This document shows positions 5,871 to 13,643 of a DNA stretch of 14,798 bases, in pieces (position 1 is the first letter of the stretch; every line of letters starts with the position of its first letter). The notes under the pieces are model-generated. The model ran no database searches, was not told where the DNA came from, and worked only from the letters and a program-made list of their open reading frames with translations. The position numbers and the translations under genes are program-made. Source of the DNA: Bacteroidales bacterium (GTDB taxonomy: Bacteria > Bacteroidota > Bacteroidia > Bacteroidales > Bacteroidaceae); the NCBI GenBank assembly GCA_004555425.1, contig SFID01000064.1, positions 1 through 14,798 on the forward strand, read 5' to 3'.

Positions 5871-7257
5871 TTTCACTTTTCACTTTTAACTTTTCACTCC
5901 ACCTCTCTATTTCGGGGTTTGCCTCCACTGCCTCGGTGGGGAATCGGAGGGTGTACTTCTCGGGGGTGAGGGTGAAGGTCTCGCCGTCGTAGGTGCGGGT
6001 GAGGGCGGGCTGGGTGGTGCGACGGAGGTCGTACCAGCGGTGACCCTCGAAGGCGAGTTCGCGGGCACGCTCGTCGAGGATTTCGGCAATGAGTTCGTCC
6101 TGCGTCATGGCGTTCATGAGGTCGAGGGCGGTGCTGAGGGCATCGGTTGAGAGCCGCTTCTGCAGGAGGGGCTTGAGGTAGGTGCCGATGGCATCGGCGG
6201 TGTTGCCCAAGCGTGCAGCACACTCGGCAGCGGTGAGGTAGGCTTCTGCACTGCGGAAGGAGCAGGAGAACTCGTCGTCGCCAGCCTTCTGCACGTCGTA
6301 GGAGGAGGAGGTGACGCGCTTGAAGAACTTCGTGCGGCGTTGGTCGCCTGTGCGGTAGAGGGCGATGAACTCAGGGTCGGGCATGGCGATGGCGGTGAAG
6401 AGGTTGGAGGAGAATTTCTCCAGTGCCACGATGCTCTCCACCGACTTGAAACTGTTGGGCAGCGTCTTGGAGGTGTTCATGTCCTCCAGTTCGCCGTGGG
6501 CACTGATGACCGCCTGTGCAGCGGTGAGTGCTTTCTGCCACTCATTCATATATAAATACGTACGTGCGCGTAGGGCTTGCACCGAAATCTTGTTGAAACG
6601 GTAGTTCTCGCCTTCAGCCCAGGTGTCAACCGTCAGGTTCTTCTCCGCCTGGTCGAGGTCGGCAAGCACCTGCGTGTAGATGGCTTCGACACTGCTGCTG
6701 GCAGGCATGGCAGTGACATCAGCCTCCAACTGCATGGGCACGCCTCGTGTGGTGGCTGGCTGGCAGTGGGTGTAGGGTTCGGCATAGAGATTGACGAGCA
6801 GGAAGTGGCTGTAGGCGCGGAGCATGTAACTCTCGCCCACGAGTTGGCGCACTTCGTCGTGTGTGGCATTGGTGATTTCGCCCTGGTGGGCGATGATGTA
6901 GTTGGCGATGTAGATGGCATGGTAGTAGCCGCGCCAGGTGAAGTAACTCGTGGTGGGTGACGGGTTCTCGTCTTTCCACCGCCAGAGGTCGAGGTAAGCA
7001 TCGAGGTCGGTGGCGGAGGTCTTCTTCTTGTCCATCAGGAGTTCGTCGGTGCGCAAGGTGGTCATGTAGCGGTCCTTGGCGAAATACTTGTACTCGTAGG
7101 TGAGCAGGGCACGGTATTCCTCGCCAGTCTTGGCAATGACCTTGCCAGTGGGGGTGATGTCGAGGAATTTGTCGCAGGAGGAGAGCGTGAGGGCTGAAAG
7201 CAGGACGGTTGCCACCGCCATGCCTGCTGCCTTTAATATGTTGGGTGTTGTTTTCAT
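5866..7257 (-). CDS. SusD/RagB-like outer-membrane lipoprotein
   Basis: The 463-residue product has a lipobox, LTLSSC, with the lipidated cysteine at residue 28, followed by DKFLDITPTGK, the usual start of SusD proteins. Family features follow: a helical TPR-like scaffold, the GESYMLRAYSHFLLVNLYAEPY stretch near 141-162 (split here for reference: GESYMLRAY, then FLLVNLYAEPY), and ERARELAFEGHRWYDLRR near the C-terminus, both standard SusD hallmarks. It caps the SusC-like transporter and captures ligand at the cell surface. The gene lies 115 bases after the SusC-like gene, in the usual order. The final SEKLKVKSEK is encoded by GTGAAAA-type repeats that lead into the inverted-repeat element, so the native end has probably been replaced or extended. 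The ligand cannot be read from the sequence. Confidence 0.93.
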   Translation of the reverse strand: MKTTPNILKAAGMAVATVLLSALTLSSCDKFLDITPTGKVIAKTGEEYRALLTYEYKYFAKDRYMTTLRTDELLMDKKKTSATDLDAYLDLWRWKDENPSPTTSYFTWRGYYHAIYIANYIIAHQGEITNATHDEVRQLVGESYMLRAYSHFLLVNLYAEPYTHCQPATTRGVPMQLEADVTAMPASSSVEAIYTQVLADLDQAEKNLTVDTWAEGENYRFNKISVQALRARTYLYMNEWQKALTAAQAVISAHGELEDMNTSKTLPNSFKSVESIVALEKFSSNLFTAIAMPDPEFIALYRTGDQRRTKFFKRVTSSSYDVQKAGDDEFSCSFRSAEAYLTAAECAARLGNTADAIGTYLKPLLQKRLSTDALSTALDLMNAMTQDELIAEILDERARELAFEGHRWYDLRRTTQPALTRTYDGETFTLTPEKYTLRFPTEAVEANPEIERWSEKLKVKSEK

Positions 7258-7288
7258 TTGTTGGTTGTTGTGGGGTTGGTAGGAGTTT

Positions 7289-7368
7289 CTAGGATTGCCT
7301 AGGATTGCCTAGGATTTCCTAGGAATGCCTAGGGTTTCCTAGGAATGCCTAGGGGTTCCTAGGGGTTC
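7289..7368. repeat. Eight-copy 10-bp CTAGG array between susC-like and susD-like genes
   Basis: CTAGG begins at 7289, 7299, 7309, 7319, 7329, 7339, 7349 and 7359, an exact 10-base period. Seven copies are the full palindrome CCTAGG. The bases between vary (ATTGC, ATTTC, AATGC, GTTTC, GGTTC). The array ends four bases before the SusC-like stop codon (7373) and fills most of the 115-base gap. Confidence 0.95.
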
Positions 7369-7372
7369 TTTT

Positions 7373-10300
7373 CTAAAAGTTCACGTTCACCCCGAAGATG
7401 AAACTCTTGGGGACGGGTTGCGCAAAGGGGTTTCCCATCGTCTCGGGGTCGAGGTAGTTGTGGTAACTGCTGCCGAAAACGAGGAGGTTCCTGCCTTCGA
7501 GAGAGACGCTGGCGGAGGTGATGCCGATGGGCTGGAGCACCTTCTTGGGGATGCGGTAGCCAAGGCGCACGGACTGCAGACGGCAGTAGTTGCGGTTGCG
7601 CACCCACACGTCGAGCATGGAGTAGGTCTGGTACTCGGAGAAGTGGGTGTAGGCGGCGGCACGCTCAGGAGTGGAGGTGAGAAGGGCGGGATAGGCTGCG
7701 GAGAGCTGCTGGGTTGACGGGGCAGCCTGAACATTCCCATTAGTGCCATTAGCCCCATTAGTGCCATTATTCCCATTAGTGCCATTAGTGCCATTAGCCC
7801 CGAAGCGATTCAGGATCTCGTGGTTGGTGTTGAGTCCTCGGTCGAAGTAGGTGGGTGAGTAGTTGGGCTGCACACGCACTTTCATGCCGAGGTTGAACAT
7901 GAAGTTGACGCTGAGTTGCCAGTCCTTGTACTCGAAGTTGTTGATGAAGCCGCCGCTGACCTTGGGCTCGTCGGTGCCGATGTAGGTGTAGAGGGCACGC
8001 TGCTGTTCGGCGGTGAGGGTGGAGGCTCCGAAACGGTTGAGTTGGAAGAACTCTTCGGCAGTCTGCACGGTGCCGTCGTGGGCACGGAAGAGCGGATAGC
8101 CGTCGGCGTCGATGCCTGCCGTGCGGTAGGCGAAGATGGCACCCACGGGGTAGCCTTCGCGAGCGGGATAGGTGGCGTTTTCTGCCACCGTCTCGTTGAG
8201 GATTTTATTCTTATTGACACCTAAGTTCAGACTGGTCGTCCAATTGAAGTTTTTGGTGGAGATGTTGCTCGTGTTGAGGGCAAATTCCCATCCTTTGTTC
8301 TCCATCGACGCCCAGTTGATGGTGGTCATGGCGAAGCCTGTCTCCAACGGCAGTTGGCGCGACGAGATGAGGTCGGTGCTGCGTCGGTAGTAGTAATCGA
8401 CGGTGAGTCGGATGCGGTTGTGGAGGAACGCCATGTCCAGTCCCACGTTCACGTTCTTGGTCTTTTCCCACTTGAGGTTGGGATTGGGCGCGGTCTCTGC
8501 GGCAATGACGGTCTCGATGTTGCCGGGCAGGACGGTGGTGCGGTCGAACGTGCCGATGAGGTAGGGCGAGGTGTTCTTGTCGATGTTTCCCTGCAAGCCG
8601 TAGGAGGCACGGAGGTTGAGTTCGTCAAGCCACTTGGCTCCCTCCATGAACTTCTCCTCCCCTGCCCTCCAGAGTCCGCTGAAGGAGTAGAGAGGCAGGT
8701 AACGGTATTTCTTTGCCACGCCGAAGACATCGGAGCCGTCGAAACGGACGGAGCCGCCGAGTGTGTAGCGGTGGGCGAAGGTGTAGGAACCTGTGGCAAA
8801 CCACGACACGTAGGCATTTTCCTGATGGCTCTCCTCGTAGAGGGGATAGCGCTGGGCGATGCTTTCGTTGGGGAAAATGACGGGCTGGGTGGTGAGGGTG
8901 CGGGCATCGAAGCCGTAGGCGGTGGAGGTGAGGATGCTTGTCTCCACGTGGCGCACTTCGGTACCGCCCATGAGTTCAACGTCGTGCTGCTCGGCAAAGC
9001 GCTGGTTCCATTCGAGCATCGCCTTCCAGGTCCACTGGTCGGTGTGCCCCTCGGTGCGCTTGTTCATGCCGCCGTCGGGGAAGATGGTCTTGCGCTCGCC
9101 GTCTATCATGTAGGTGGCGTAGGCTTTTGCCTTGCGCATGGCATAGGAGTCGTGGCCGGCATAGCGGGTGAGGGTGTAGTTGTCGTGCTGCAAGCCGTAT
9201 TGGGAGGTGAGTTTCAGATGCTGGTTGAACTTGAGTTCGGCATCGAAAATCGCCATGACGGCACGGTCCTTGCGCTGCTTGGAGGTGTTGTAACGCTCCT
9301 CGAAGATGTTGAAGTCGGGGGCTTCGTTCTCGCGCCCCTGCACGTTCAGATCATAATTGTAATCGCCGTTGGCATCGTATGGCTCGAAGTAAGGGTTCGC
9401 CATGCGTGAGTAATAGACGGGATTGGTGAAACCGCCTGTGTCGGTCATGTAACTGTTTTGCTTGCGCTGGTTGGCAAAGAGGGAGGCACCGAGTTTGAGC
9501 ATCTTGTTCAGACGGAAGTCGGTCTTCAGGGTGATGTTGAAACGGTTGTTCTTCACACCCCGCACATTGCCCTGCTCGTCGTAGTAGCCTGCTGAGACGT
9601 AGTAGTGGGCATTGTCGCTTCCGCCGGAAACACTGGCGTTGTACTCCTGGTTGAGCACGTTGCGGAAGAGGATGTCGTTCCAGTCGGTGTTGATGGTGCG
9701 CAAACGGTTGATGCGCTGCTGTGCCTGTGCCGAGAGGGCATCCCAACCACCAGCCTTGTAGGTGTCGAACTCACCCAGTTCATCGAGAATGTTCGCCACC
9801 CCACCCTTGTGCTGACGGTAGTTGTAGTCGGTGCTCAAGAGCCCGAGTTCGAGATCGACTTTCTCGTTGGCATTGAGCAGATTGAGACGGTCGATGCCGA
9901 GACGGGGGCTGTAGGTGTATTTGGCGGAGAAGTTCACCACAGGACGCCCCATCTTGCCTTTCTTGGTGGTGATGACGATGACGCCGTTGGCGGCACGCGC
10001 TCCGTAGATGGCGGTTGCGGCAGCGTCTTTCAGCACGGTGATGTTGTCGATGTCGGAGGGGTTGAGCCCTGCAATGCTGGTCTGGTAGATGTCATCGATG
10101 TCGTTGAGATTGTCGATGGCGGGAATCTCGTTGCCTTCCATGGGGATGCCGTCGAGCACCCAAAGGGGTTCCTGCACGCCGTTGATGGAGGCTGTGCCTC
10201 GAATGCGGATCTTGGCTGGCGCACCTGGCGCACCTGTGGCGGACACGGAGGAAAGACCTGCCACCTGACCTGCCAGTGCCTGGTCGATGTTCTTGACGGC

Positions 10301-10717
10301 ACCGACGGTCTCATCCGAAATCTTCACCTCCGACACGGCAGCGGTGAGTTTGCGGCGGTCAATCTGCTGATAACCTGTCACAACGACTTCGCCGAGTCCC
10401 TTCGACGCACTGTAAAGGGTCACATCATATCTGTCCTGATTGGGCTTGAGCACAACGGTCTTGGACTCATATCCCATATAACTGACGGTGAGTGTCTTGA
10501 CAGCGGCAAGCACGGTGAGGGTGAAGTGCCCGTTCATGTCGGCGGTCGTGCCCTTGGAACTGCCTTCGCCCACAATGATGTTGGCACCAATGAGCGGTTC
10601 GCCCTTAAACTCGCCGTCCATCACGGTCCCTGTGATGGTGCGCTCCTGTGCCACAGCCGAAAGGATGGCAAAAGGCACCATCAACAAGAACATCAAAGAT
10701 CTTTTCATATTCATCAT
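7373..10717 (-). CDS. SusC/RagA-like TonB-dependent transporter
   Basis: The 1114-residue protein begins with a signal peptide ending near AVAQ (residue 24). ATG codons at 10717, 10714 and 10708 are all possible starts; the last, MKRSLMF, gives the most typical signal peptide. A carboxypeptidase-regulatory-like beta domain covers about 26-103 (ITGTVMD, GANIIV, YMGYES). The plug covers about 110-255 and carries the SusC signature, with GLNPSDIDNITVLKDA and AIYGARAANGVIVITTKKG. The rest is a 22-strand-type barrel ending in aromatic FGVNVNF, a normal beta-barrel end. With the SusD-like lipoprotein it forms an outer-membrane complex that imports oligosaccharides or peptides using TonB energy. A run of NGT/NGA triplets at 973-995 interrupts a late loop. 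No promoter box is visible in the 128 bases upstream, so readthrough from the protease gene is likely. Confidence 0.96.
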   Translation of the reverse strand: MMNMKRSLMFLLMVPFAILSAVAQERTITGTVMDGEFKGEPLIGANIIVGEGSSKGTTADMNGHFTLTVLAAVKTLTVSYMGYESKTVVLKPNQDRYDVTLYSASKGLGEVVVTGYQQIDRRKLTAAVSEVKISDETVGAVKNIDQALAGQVAGLSSVSATGAPGAPAKIRIRGTASINGVQEPLWVLDGIPMEGNEIPAIDNLNDIDDIYQTSIAGLNPSDIDNITVLKDAAATAIYGARAANGVIVITTKKGKMGRPVVNFSAKYTYSPRLGIDRLNLLNANEKVDLELGLLSTDYNYRQHKGGVANILDELGEFDTYKAGGWDALSAQAQQRINRLRTINTDWNDILFRNVLNQEYNASVSGGSDNAHYYVSAGYYDEQGNVRGVKNNRFNITLKTDFRLNKMLKLGASLFANQRKQNSYMTDTGGFTNPVYYSRMANPYFEPYDANGDYNYDLNVQGRENEAPDFNIFEERYNTSKQRKDRAVMAIFDAELKFNQHLKLTSQYGLQHDNYTLTRYAGHDSYAMRKAKAYATYMIDGERKTIFPDGGMNKRTEGHTDQWTWKAMLEWNQRFAEQHDVELMGGTEVRHVETSILTSTAYGFDARTLTTQPVIFPNESIAQRYPLYEESHQENAYVSWFATGSYTFAHRYTLGGSVRFDGSDVFGVAKKYRYLPLYSFSGLWRAGEEKFMEGAKWLDELNLRASYGLQGNIDKNTSPYLIGTFDRTTVLPGNIETVIAAETAPNPNLKWEKTKNVNVGLDMAFLHNRIRLTVDYYYRRSTDLISSRQLPLETGFAMTTINWASMENKGWEFALNTSNISTKNFNWTTSLNLGVNKNKILNETVAENATYPAREGYPVGAIFAYRTAGIDADGYPLFRAHDGTVQTAEEFFQLNRFGASTLTAEQQRALYTYIGTDEPKVSGGFINNFEYKDWQLSVNFMFNLGMKVRVQPNYSPTYFDRGLNTNHEILNRFGANGTNGTNGNNGTNGANGTNGNVQAAPSTQQLSAAYPALLTSTPERAAAYTHFSEYQTYSMLDVWVRNRNYCRLQSVRLGYRIPKKVLQPIGITSASVSLEGRNLLVFGSSYHNYLDPETMGNPFAQPVPKSFIFGVNVNF
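7736..7801 (-). repeat. In-frame 9-bp repeat encoding (N-G-T/A) run in SusC-like protein
   Basis: About seven copies of a 9-base unit (coding strand RMTAATGGS) encode residues 973-995, alternating Asn-Gly-Thr, Asn-Gly-Ala and Asn-Gly-Asn. Because the unit is three codons, gain or loss of copies would change loop length without a frameshift. Confidence 0.9.
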
Positions 10718-10761
10718 ATACTTTATTATATTCTTTAACTTTAACCCTAACTTTAATAACT

Positions 10762-10826
10762 CTCCCCTAAACAGGGGAGTCGGAGGGGTCTTTCTCTCCC
10801 CATAAAGGGGGAGATGCCCGCAGGGC
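10762..10826. repeat. Triple-hairpin intergenic repeat between protease and susC-like genes
   Basis: Three consecutive stems are visible: CTCCCCT/AGGGGAG (10762-10779), TCTCCCC/GGGGAGA (10795-10814) and GCCC-gca-GGGC (10816-10826). This CCCC/GGGG-plus-GCCCGCAGGGC text resembles a dispersed element I recall from Bacteroidetes genomes. It occupies half of the 128-base gap. It could weaken readthrough or protect the transporter mRNA end. Confidence 0.75.
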
Positions 10827-10845
10827 AGAGGGGGTCTTCTCTTTT

Positions 10846-13509
10846 TTATTTATTCAGTCCCAACGCTGTCTGGATGCGCAGCGCCATGTCGTCGTAGTGC
10901 ATTTGTGTGGCGGTGTCGCCCGTGTTTGCCTTGCTCTTGCAGAGGCGCAGGATGCGAAGCAACTCACCCCGTTTCAGACTGATAGCATCGGAGGTGCGCG
11001 ACACCTGCTTCATGGTGATGTCGAGGGTGCGCGGCGCGGATGAATCAAGAGAGCCTGAATCGCTGTAGCAGCCGGAAAGCCCGAAGAGCCCGGATAATCC
11101 AGAAAGTCCAGCGTTTCCCTCTTCTTCTTCCACCAGACTCTTATTGATTTTCACTCCTTCACTCTCGGCGGCAGCCGTGATGAGTGCATCGAGCAGGCTC
11201 TTCTGCAGACTGCGCTCCATGACATTGAGTTTCTGCCCTGCAATGGTCTTGCGGAAAAGGGACTGGTGCACCATGTCCATCATCTCCACTGCGGTGAAGG
11301 CTTGGTCGCCGTTCTCCCACTCATTCTGATACATACGCACCAGACGCTCGTTGGACAGGAGGTCCCAAAGGATGTAGTTCTGCTGGTTCTTCAAGAGCAT
11401 GGCAGGTTCTTGCTCGGTGGTGCCGTTGGGAGTCTTGCGCAAAGGATACACCACCTTGGAGAGGGGCGAACCAAAAAGCCACGGCTGATAACTCAGCACA
11501 TTGTCTATCAGGAACTGCACGGCAGCCTTCTGACGGGCTTTCTCCACGTGGATGTAGGCTGGCGGAAGGGAGGAAGCAGCCAAACTATACTGACCGGAAT
11601 TCCCATTGAGCACAGGCCTTTCCATATAGATTCCGCCGACATTTGCCAGGACGTGATACAAGTACAGTCCCCACTGATAGATGACGGCATTGTAGAGGTC
11701 GGCTGCCTGGTCGTAGTTCTGGTCGGGCTCGCCGTTGAGTGTCCAGTTCACGAGGTTGGGCATGACACGCTTGAGGTTCTCGATGCCGAGGGTGGCGGAC
11801 TTGATGGGGTCGTCGCCGAGGTCTTCGGAGAGGGCACGCGGGTCGATGGCGTTGCGCTTGTCCTGCGTCTCGCTGTAACGGTATTCCTTACCGTTGTGGC
11901 GGGCGAGGAAAGCAGCCAGTTCCTTCTTCTCGTCGGTGCCGGCAGGGAACCAACGGTAGCCCCACTCTATCGCCATGAGGTCGTAGGGTCCGATGTGGGG
12001 GGACACGACCTTCACACCGTCGCCAGGCTGGGCGATGTAGTTGAAGCGGGCATAGTCCATGATGCTCGCCGAGGTGCCCCCCACCCTGTCGGTGAAGGTG
12101 GCGGAACGGAGCGAGTCGGTGGAATAGGCTGCCGAGGCTATCATGTTGTGGCGAAGTCCGAGAGAGTGTCCCACCTCATGGCAGGCAACGAAACGGACGG
12201 CATCGCCAATGAGTTCGTCGGAAAGGATGAGGGAACGTGCCCGTGGGTCGGTGGCAGAGGTCTGCACCCGAATCCACTCGCTGACGAGTGACTGCACGTT
12301 GTGCCACCAGATGATGTCCGCCTCCAGTATCTCGCCCGTGCGGGGGTCGAGGGTGGCAGGTCCCATGGCGTTCGCCGTTTCGGAAGCGGCATAGGTGAGG
12401 ACGGAATAACGCATGTCGTCACCTTCGATGTCGAGAGTGTCGTCAGGCACGATGACCCGCACGGCATTCTTGAAGCCAGCCCGTTCGAAGGCTTGGTTCC
12501 AGTCGAGGATGCCCTGCGTGATGTAGGGTCTCAGATGGGTGGGCACGGCACCGCCGATGTAGAAGGTGATGGGCTGAACGGGCTCGACGAGTTCGCCACG
12601 CATGTAGGCAAGGGTGTCGCTGGGCACCAGTCGCCAACGGTTGATGTAGTTGGCATGCTCCACCTTCTGCTGATGGTCGTCGTAGATGAGGGAAGGGACG
12701 GAGAAGTAACCCACACGCCAGTCCTCACGACGGGTGCGCATCGGCTCGTCGGGCAAGAGCATGAGGGCGGTGCTGACCACCACGGTGATGTTCACCTTGG
12801 AATTGCCTTCATGCACGGTGGTGGTGAGTTCGGAGAGCGCGACCACGCTGCGTTCGTAACTCTTCACCGACACGATGCGGGAGAGTTCAGACACGGGCGA
12901 GGTGCCGAGATTGATTTCGTTGAACACGTCGTTGAGCACGTTCTTCCTGCCATTGAAGAGGTCATTGACCTTGAAGATGACGGAGGCGGAATCTGCCGAC
13001 ACGGCTTCGACCTTGAGCGTGGCGATGATGGGATCCACGTAGTTGTCTGCCACCGACTGTGCCAGCAAGGAGCCTTTGGGTGCCTCAGGCGTGACACGCT
13101 GCTGACGCATCTTGACAAGTTTCGCCTTCTGGTCCCACTCGAAGCGCACCATCTGGTTCTCGTAGTTCACACCCTTGTTGGCGGCTGACTCGTTGAGTTC
13201 CGACGGCACCTGCTGCAACTTGTTCGACACGAGGAAGGGCTTGCCCATCAACGTGACGGGCAGTTCGAGATAGACGGTGTCGCCTTTCTCGATGACGTTC
13301 ATCACGCCCCGCATCTGCACGGAGTCGCGCCCCGTCAGCGTCTTGTAGCGTGAAGGCGGCGGTGCCACCTCAGTCTTGTTCTTCTTGGATTTCTTACCTC
13401 TGAGCATCGTGCTTGGAGAGGCTTCTGCAATGCTTGTCAGCATGACCATCATCAACACGAACGTGTATATTCCCTCAAATCCGCAAGTAATCCCTAACGG
13501 TAGTTTCAA
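10846..13509 (-). CDS. Exported zinc metalloprotease, DUF5117/DUF5118 family
   Basis: The 887-residue protein contains HEVGHSLGLRH (444-454), the HExxHxxGxxH zinc site of metzincin-like peptidases, and a likely Met-turn, SIMDYARF, with M484. N-terminal parts match the DUF5118 (about 45-100) and DUF5117 (about 110-300) pattern; the catalytic part corresponds to DUF4953. Length is normal for the family. An in-frame insert, GNAGLSGLSGLFGLSG, lies at 798-813 near the C-terminus. The start is abnormal: no in-frame ATG precedes the signal core TFVLMMVML, and the frame opens with TTG at 13509, inside what appears to be the end of the adjacent IS. With that start a signal peptide (cleavage near AEA|SPS) is possible. 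An ATG at 13452 would remove most of it. The protease probably degrades protein outside the cytoplasm, supplying the downstream SusC/D pair; that link is inferred. Confidence 0.9.
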   Translation of the reverse strand: MKLPLGITCGFEGIYTFVLMMVMLTSIAEASPSTMLRGKKSKKNKTEVAPPPSRYKTLTGRDSVQMRGVMNVIEKGDTVYLELPVTLMGKPFLVSNKLQQVPSELNESAANKGVNYENQMVRFEWDQKAKLVKMRQQRVTPEAPKGSLLAQSVADNYVDPIIATLKVEAVSADSASVIFKVNDLFNGRKNVLNDVFNEINLGTSPVSELSRIVSVKSYERSVVALSELTTTVHEGNSKVNITVVVSTALMLLPDEPMRTRREDWRVGYFSVPSLIYDDHQQKVEHANYINRWRLVPSDTLAYMRGELVEPVQPITFYIGGAVPTHLRPYITQGILDWNQAFERAGFKNAVRVIVPDDTLDIEGDDMRYSVLTYAASETANAMGPATLDPRTGEILEADIIWWHNVQSLVSEWIRVQTSATDPRARSLILSDELIGDAVRFVACHEVGHSLGLRHNMIASAAYSTDSLRSATFTDRVGGTSASIMDYARFNYIAQPGDGVKVVSPHIGPYDLMAIEWGYRWFPAGTDEKKELAAFLARHNGKEYRYSETQDKRNAIDPRALSEDLGDDPIKSATLGIENLKRVMPNLVNWTLNGEPDQNYDQAADLYNAVIYQWGLYLYHVLANVGGIYMERPVLNGNSGQYSLAASSLPPAYIHVEKARQKAAVQFLIDNVLSYQPWLFGSPLSKVVYPLRKTPNGTTEQEPAMLLKNQQNYILWDLLSNERLVRMYQNEWENGDQAFTAVEMMDMVHQSLFRKTIAGQKLNVMERSLQKSLLDALITAAAESEGVKINKSLVEEEEGNAGLSGLSGLFGLSGCYSDSGSLDSSAPRTLDITMKQVSRTSDAISLKRGELLRILRLCKSKANTGDTATQMHYDDMALRIQTALGLNK
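11071..11118 (-). repeat. In-frame repeat encoding G-L-S-G run in the protease
   Basis: Degenerate 9-base units (GGACTTTCT, GGATTATCC, GGGCTCTTC, GGGCTTTCC) encode residues 798-813. The text resembles Bacteroidales intergenic simple repeats. It falls in a C-terminal linker far from the zinc site, so it is likely tolerated. Confidence 0.75.
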
Positions 13510-13515
13510 AGGGCT

Positions 13516-13543
13516 AAAAAGTGCATGACAATAGTCATCATGC
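13516..13543 (-). terminator. Terminator-like hairpin after transposase gene
   Basis: GCATGAC (13523-13529) pairs with GTCAT..GC (13534-13543) with a 3-base bulge and AATA loop. On the minus strand it is followed by ACTTTTTAG. It would limit transposase readthrough into the protease gene. Confidence 0.45.
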
Positions 13544-13643
13544 TATCATGGTCGGGAATTTTGCATGGTTTATGCACACCTTCCCTTTACCCCTTAGTGC
13601 GACTTGAGGCAATACGCAAATTCAAACCACAAAGAAATGCGGC

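Noticed and set aside
8354..9409. Long plus-strand open frame opposite the SusC-like gene
   Set aside because: It is a shadow of a GC-rich, well-supported gene; its composition (Val/Gly-rich) has no family features. The same applies to 9605-10738, 11266-12291 and 12301-13188.
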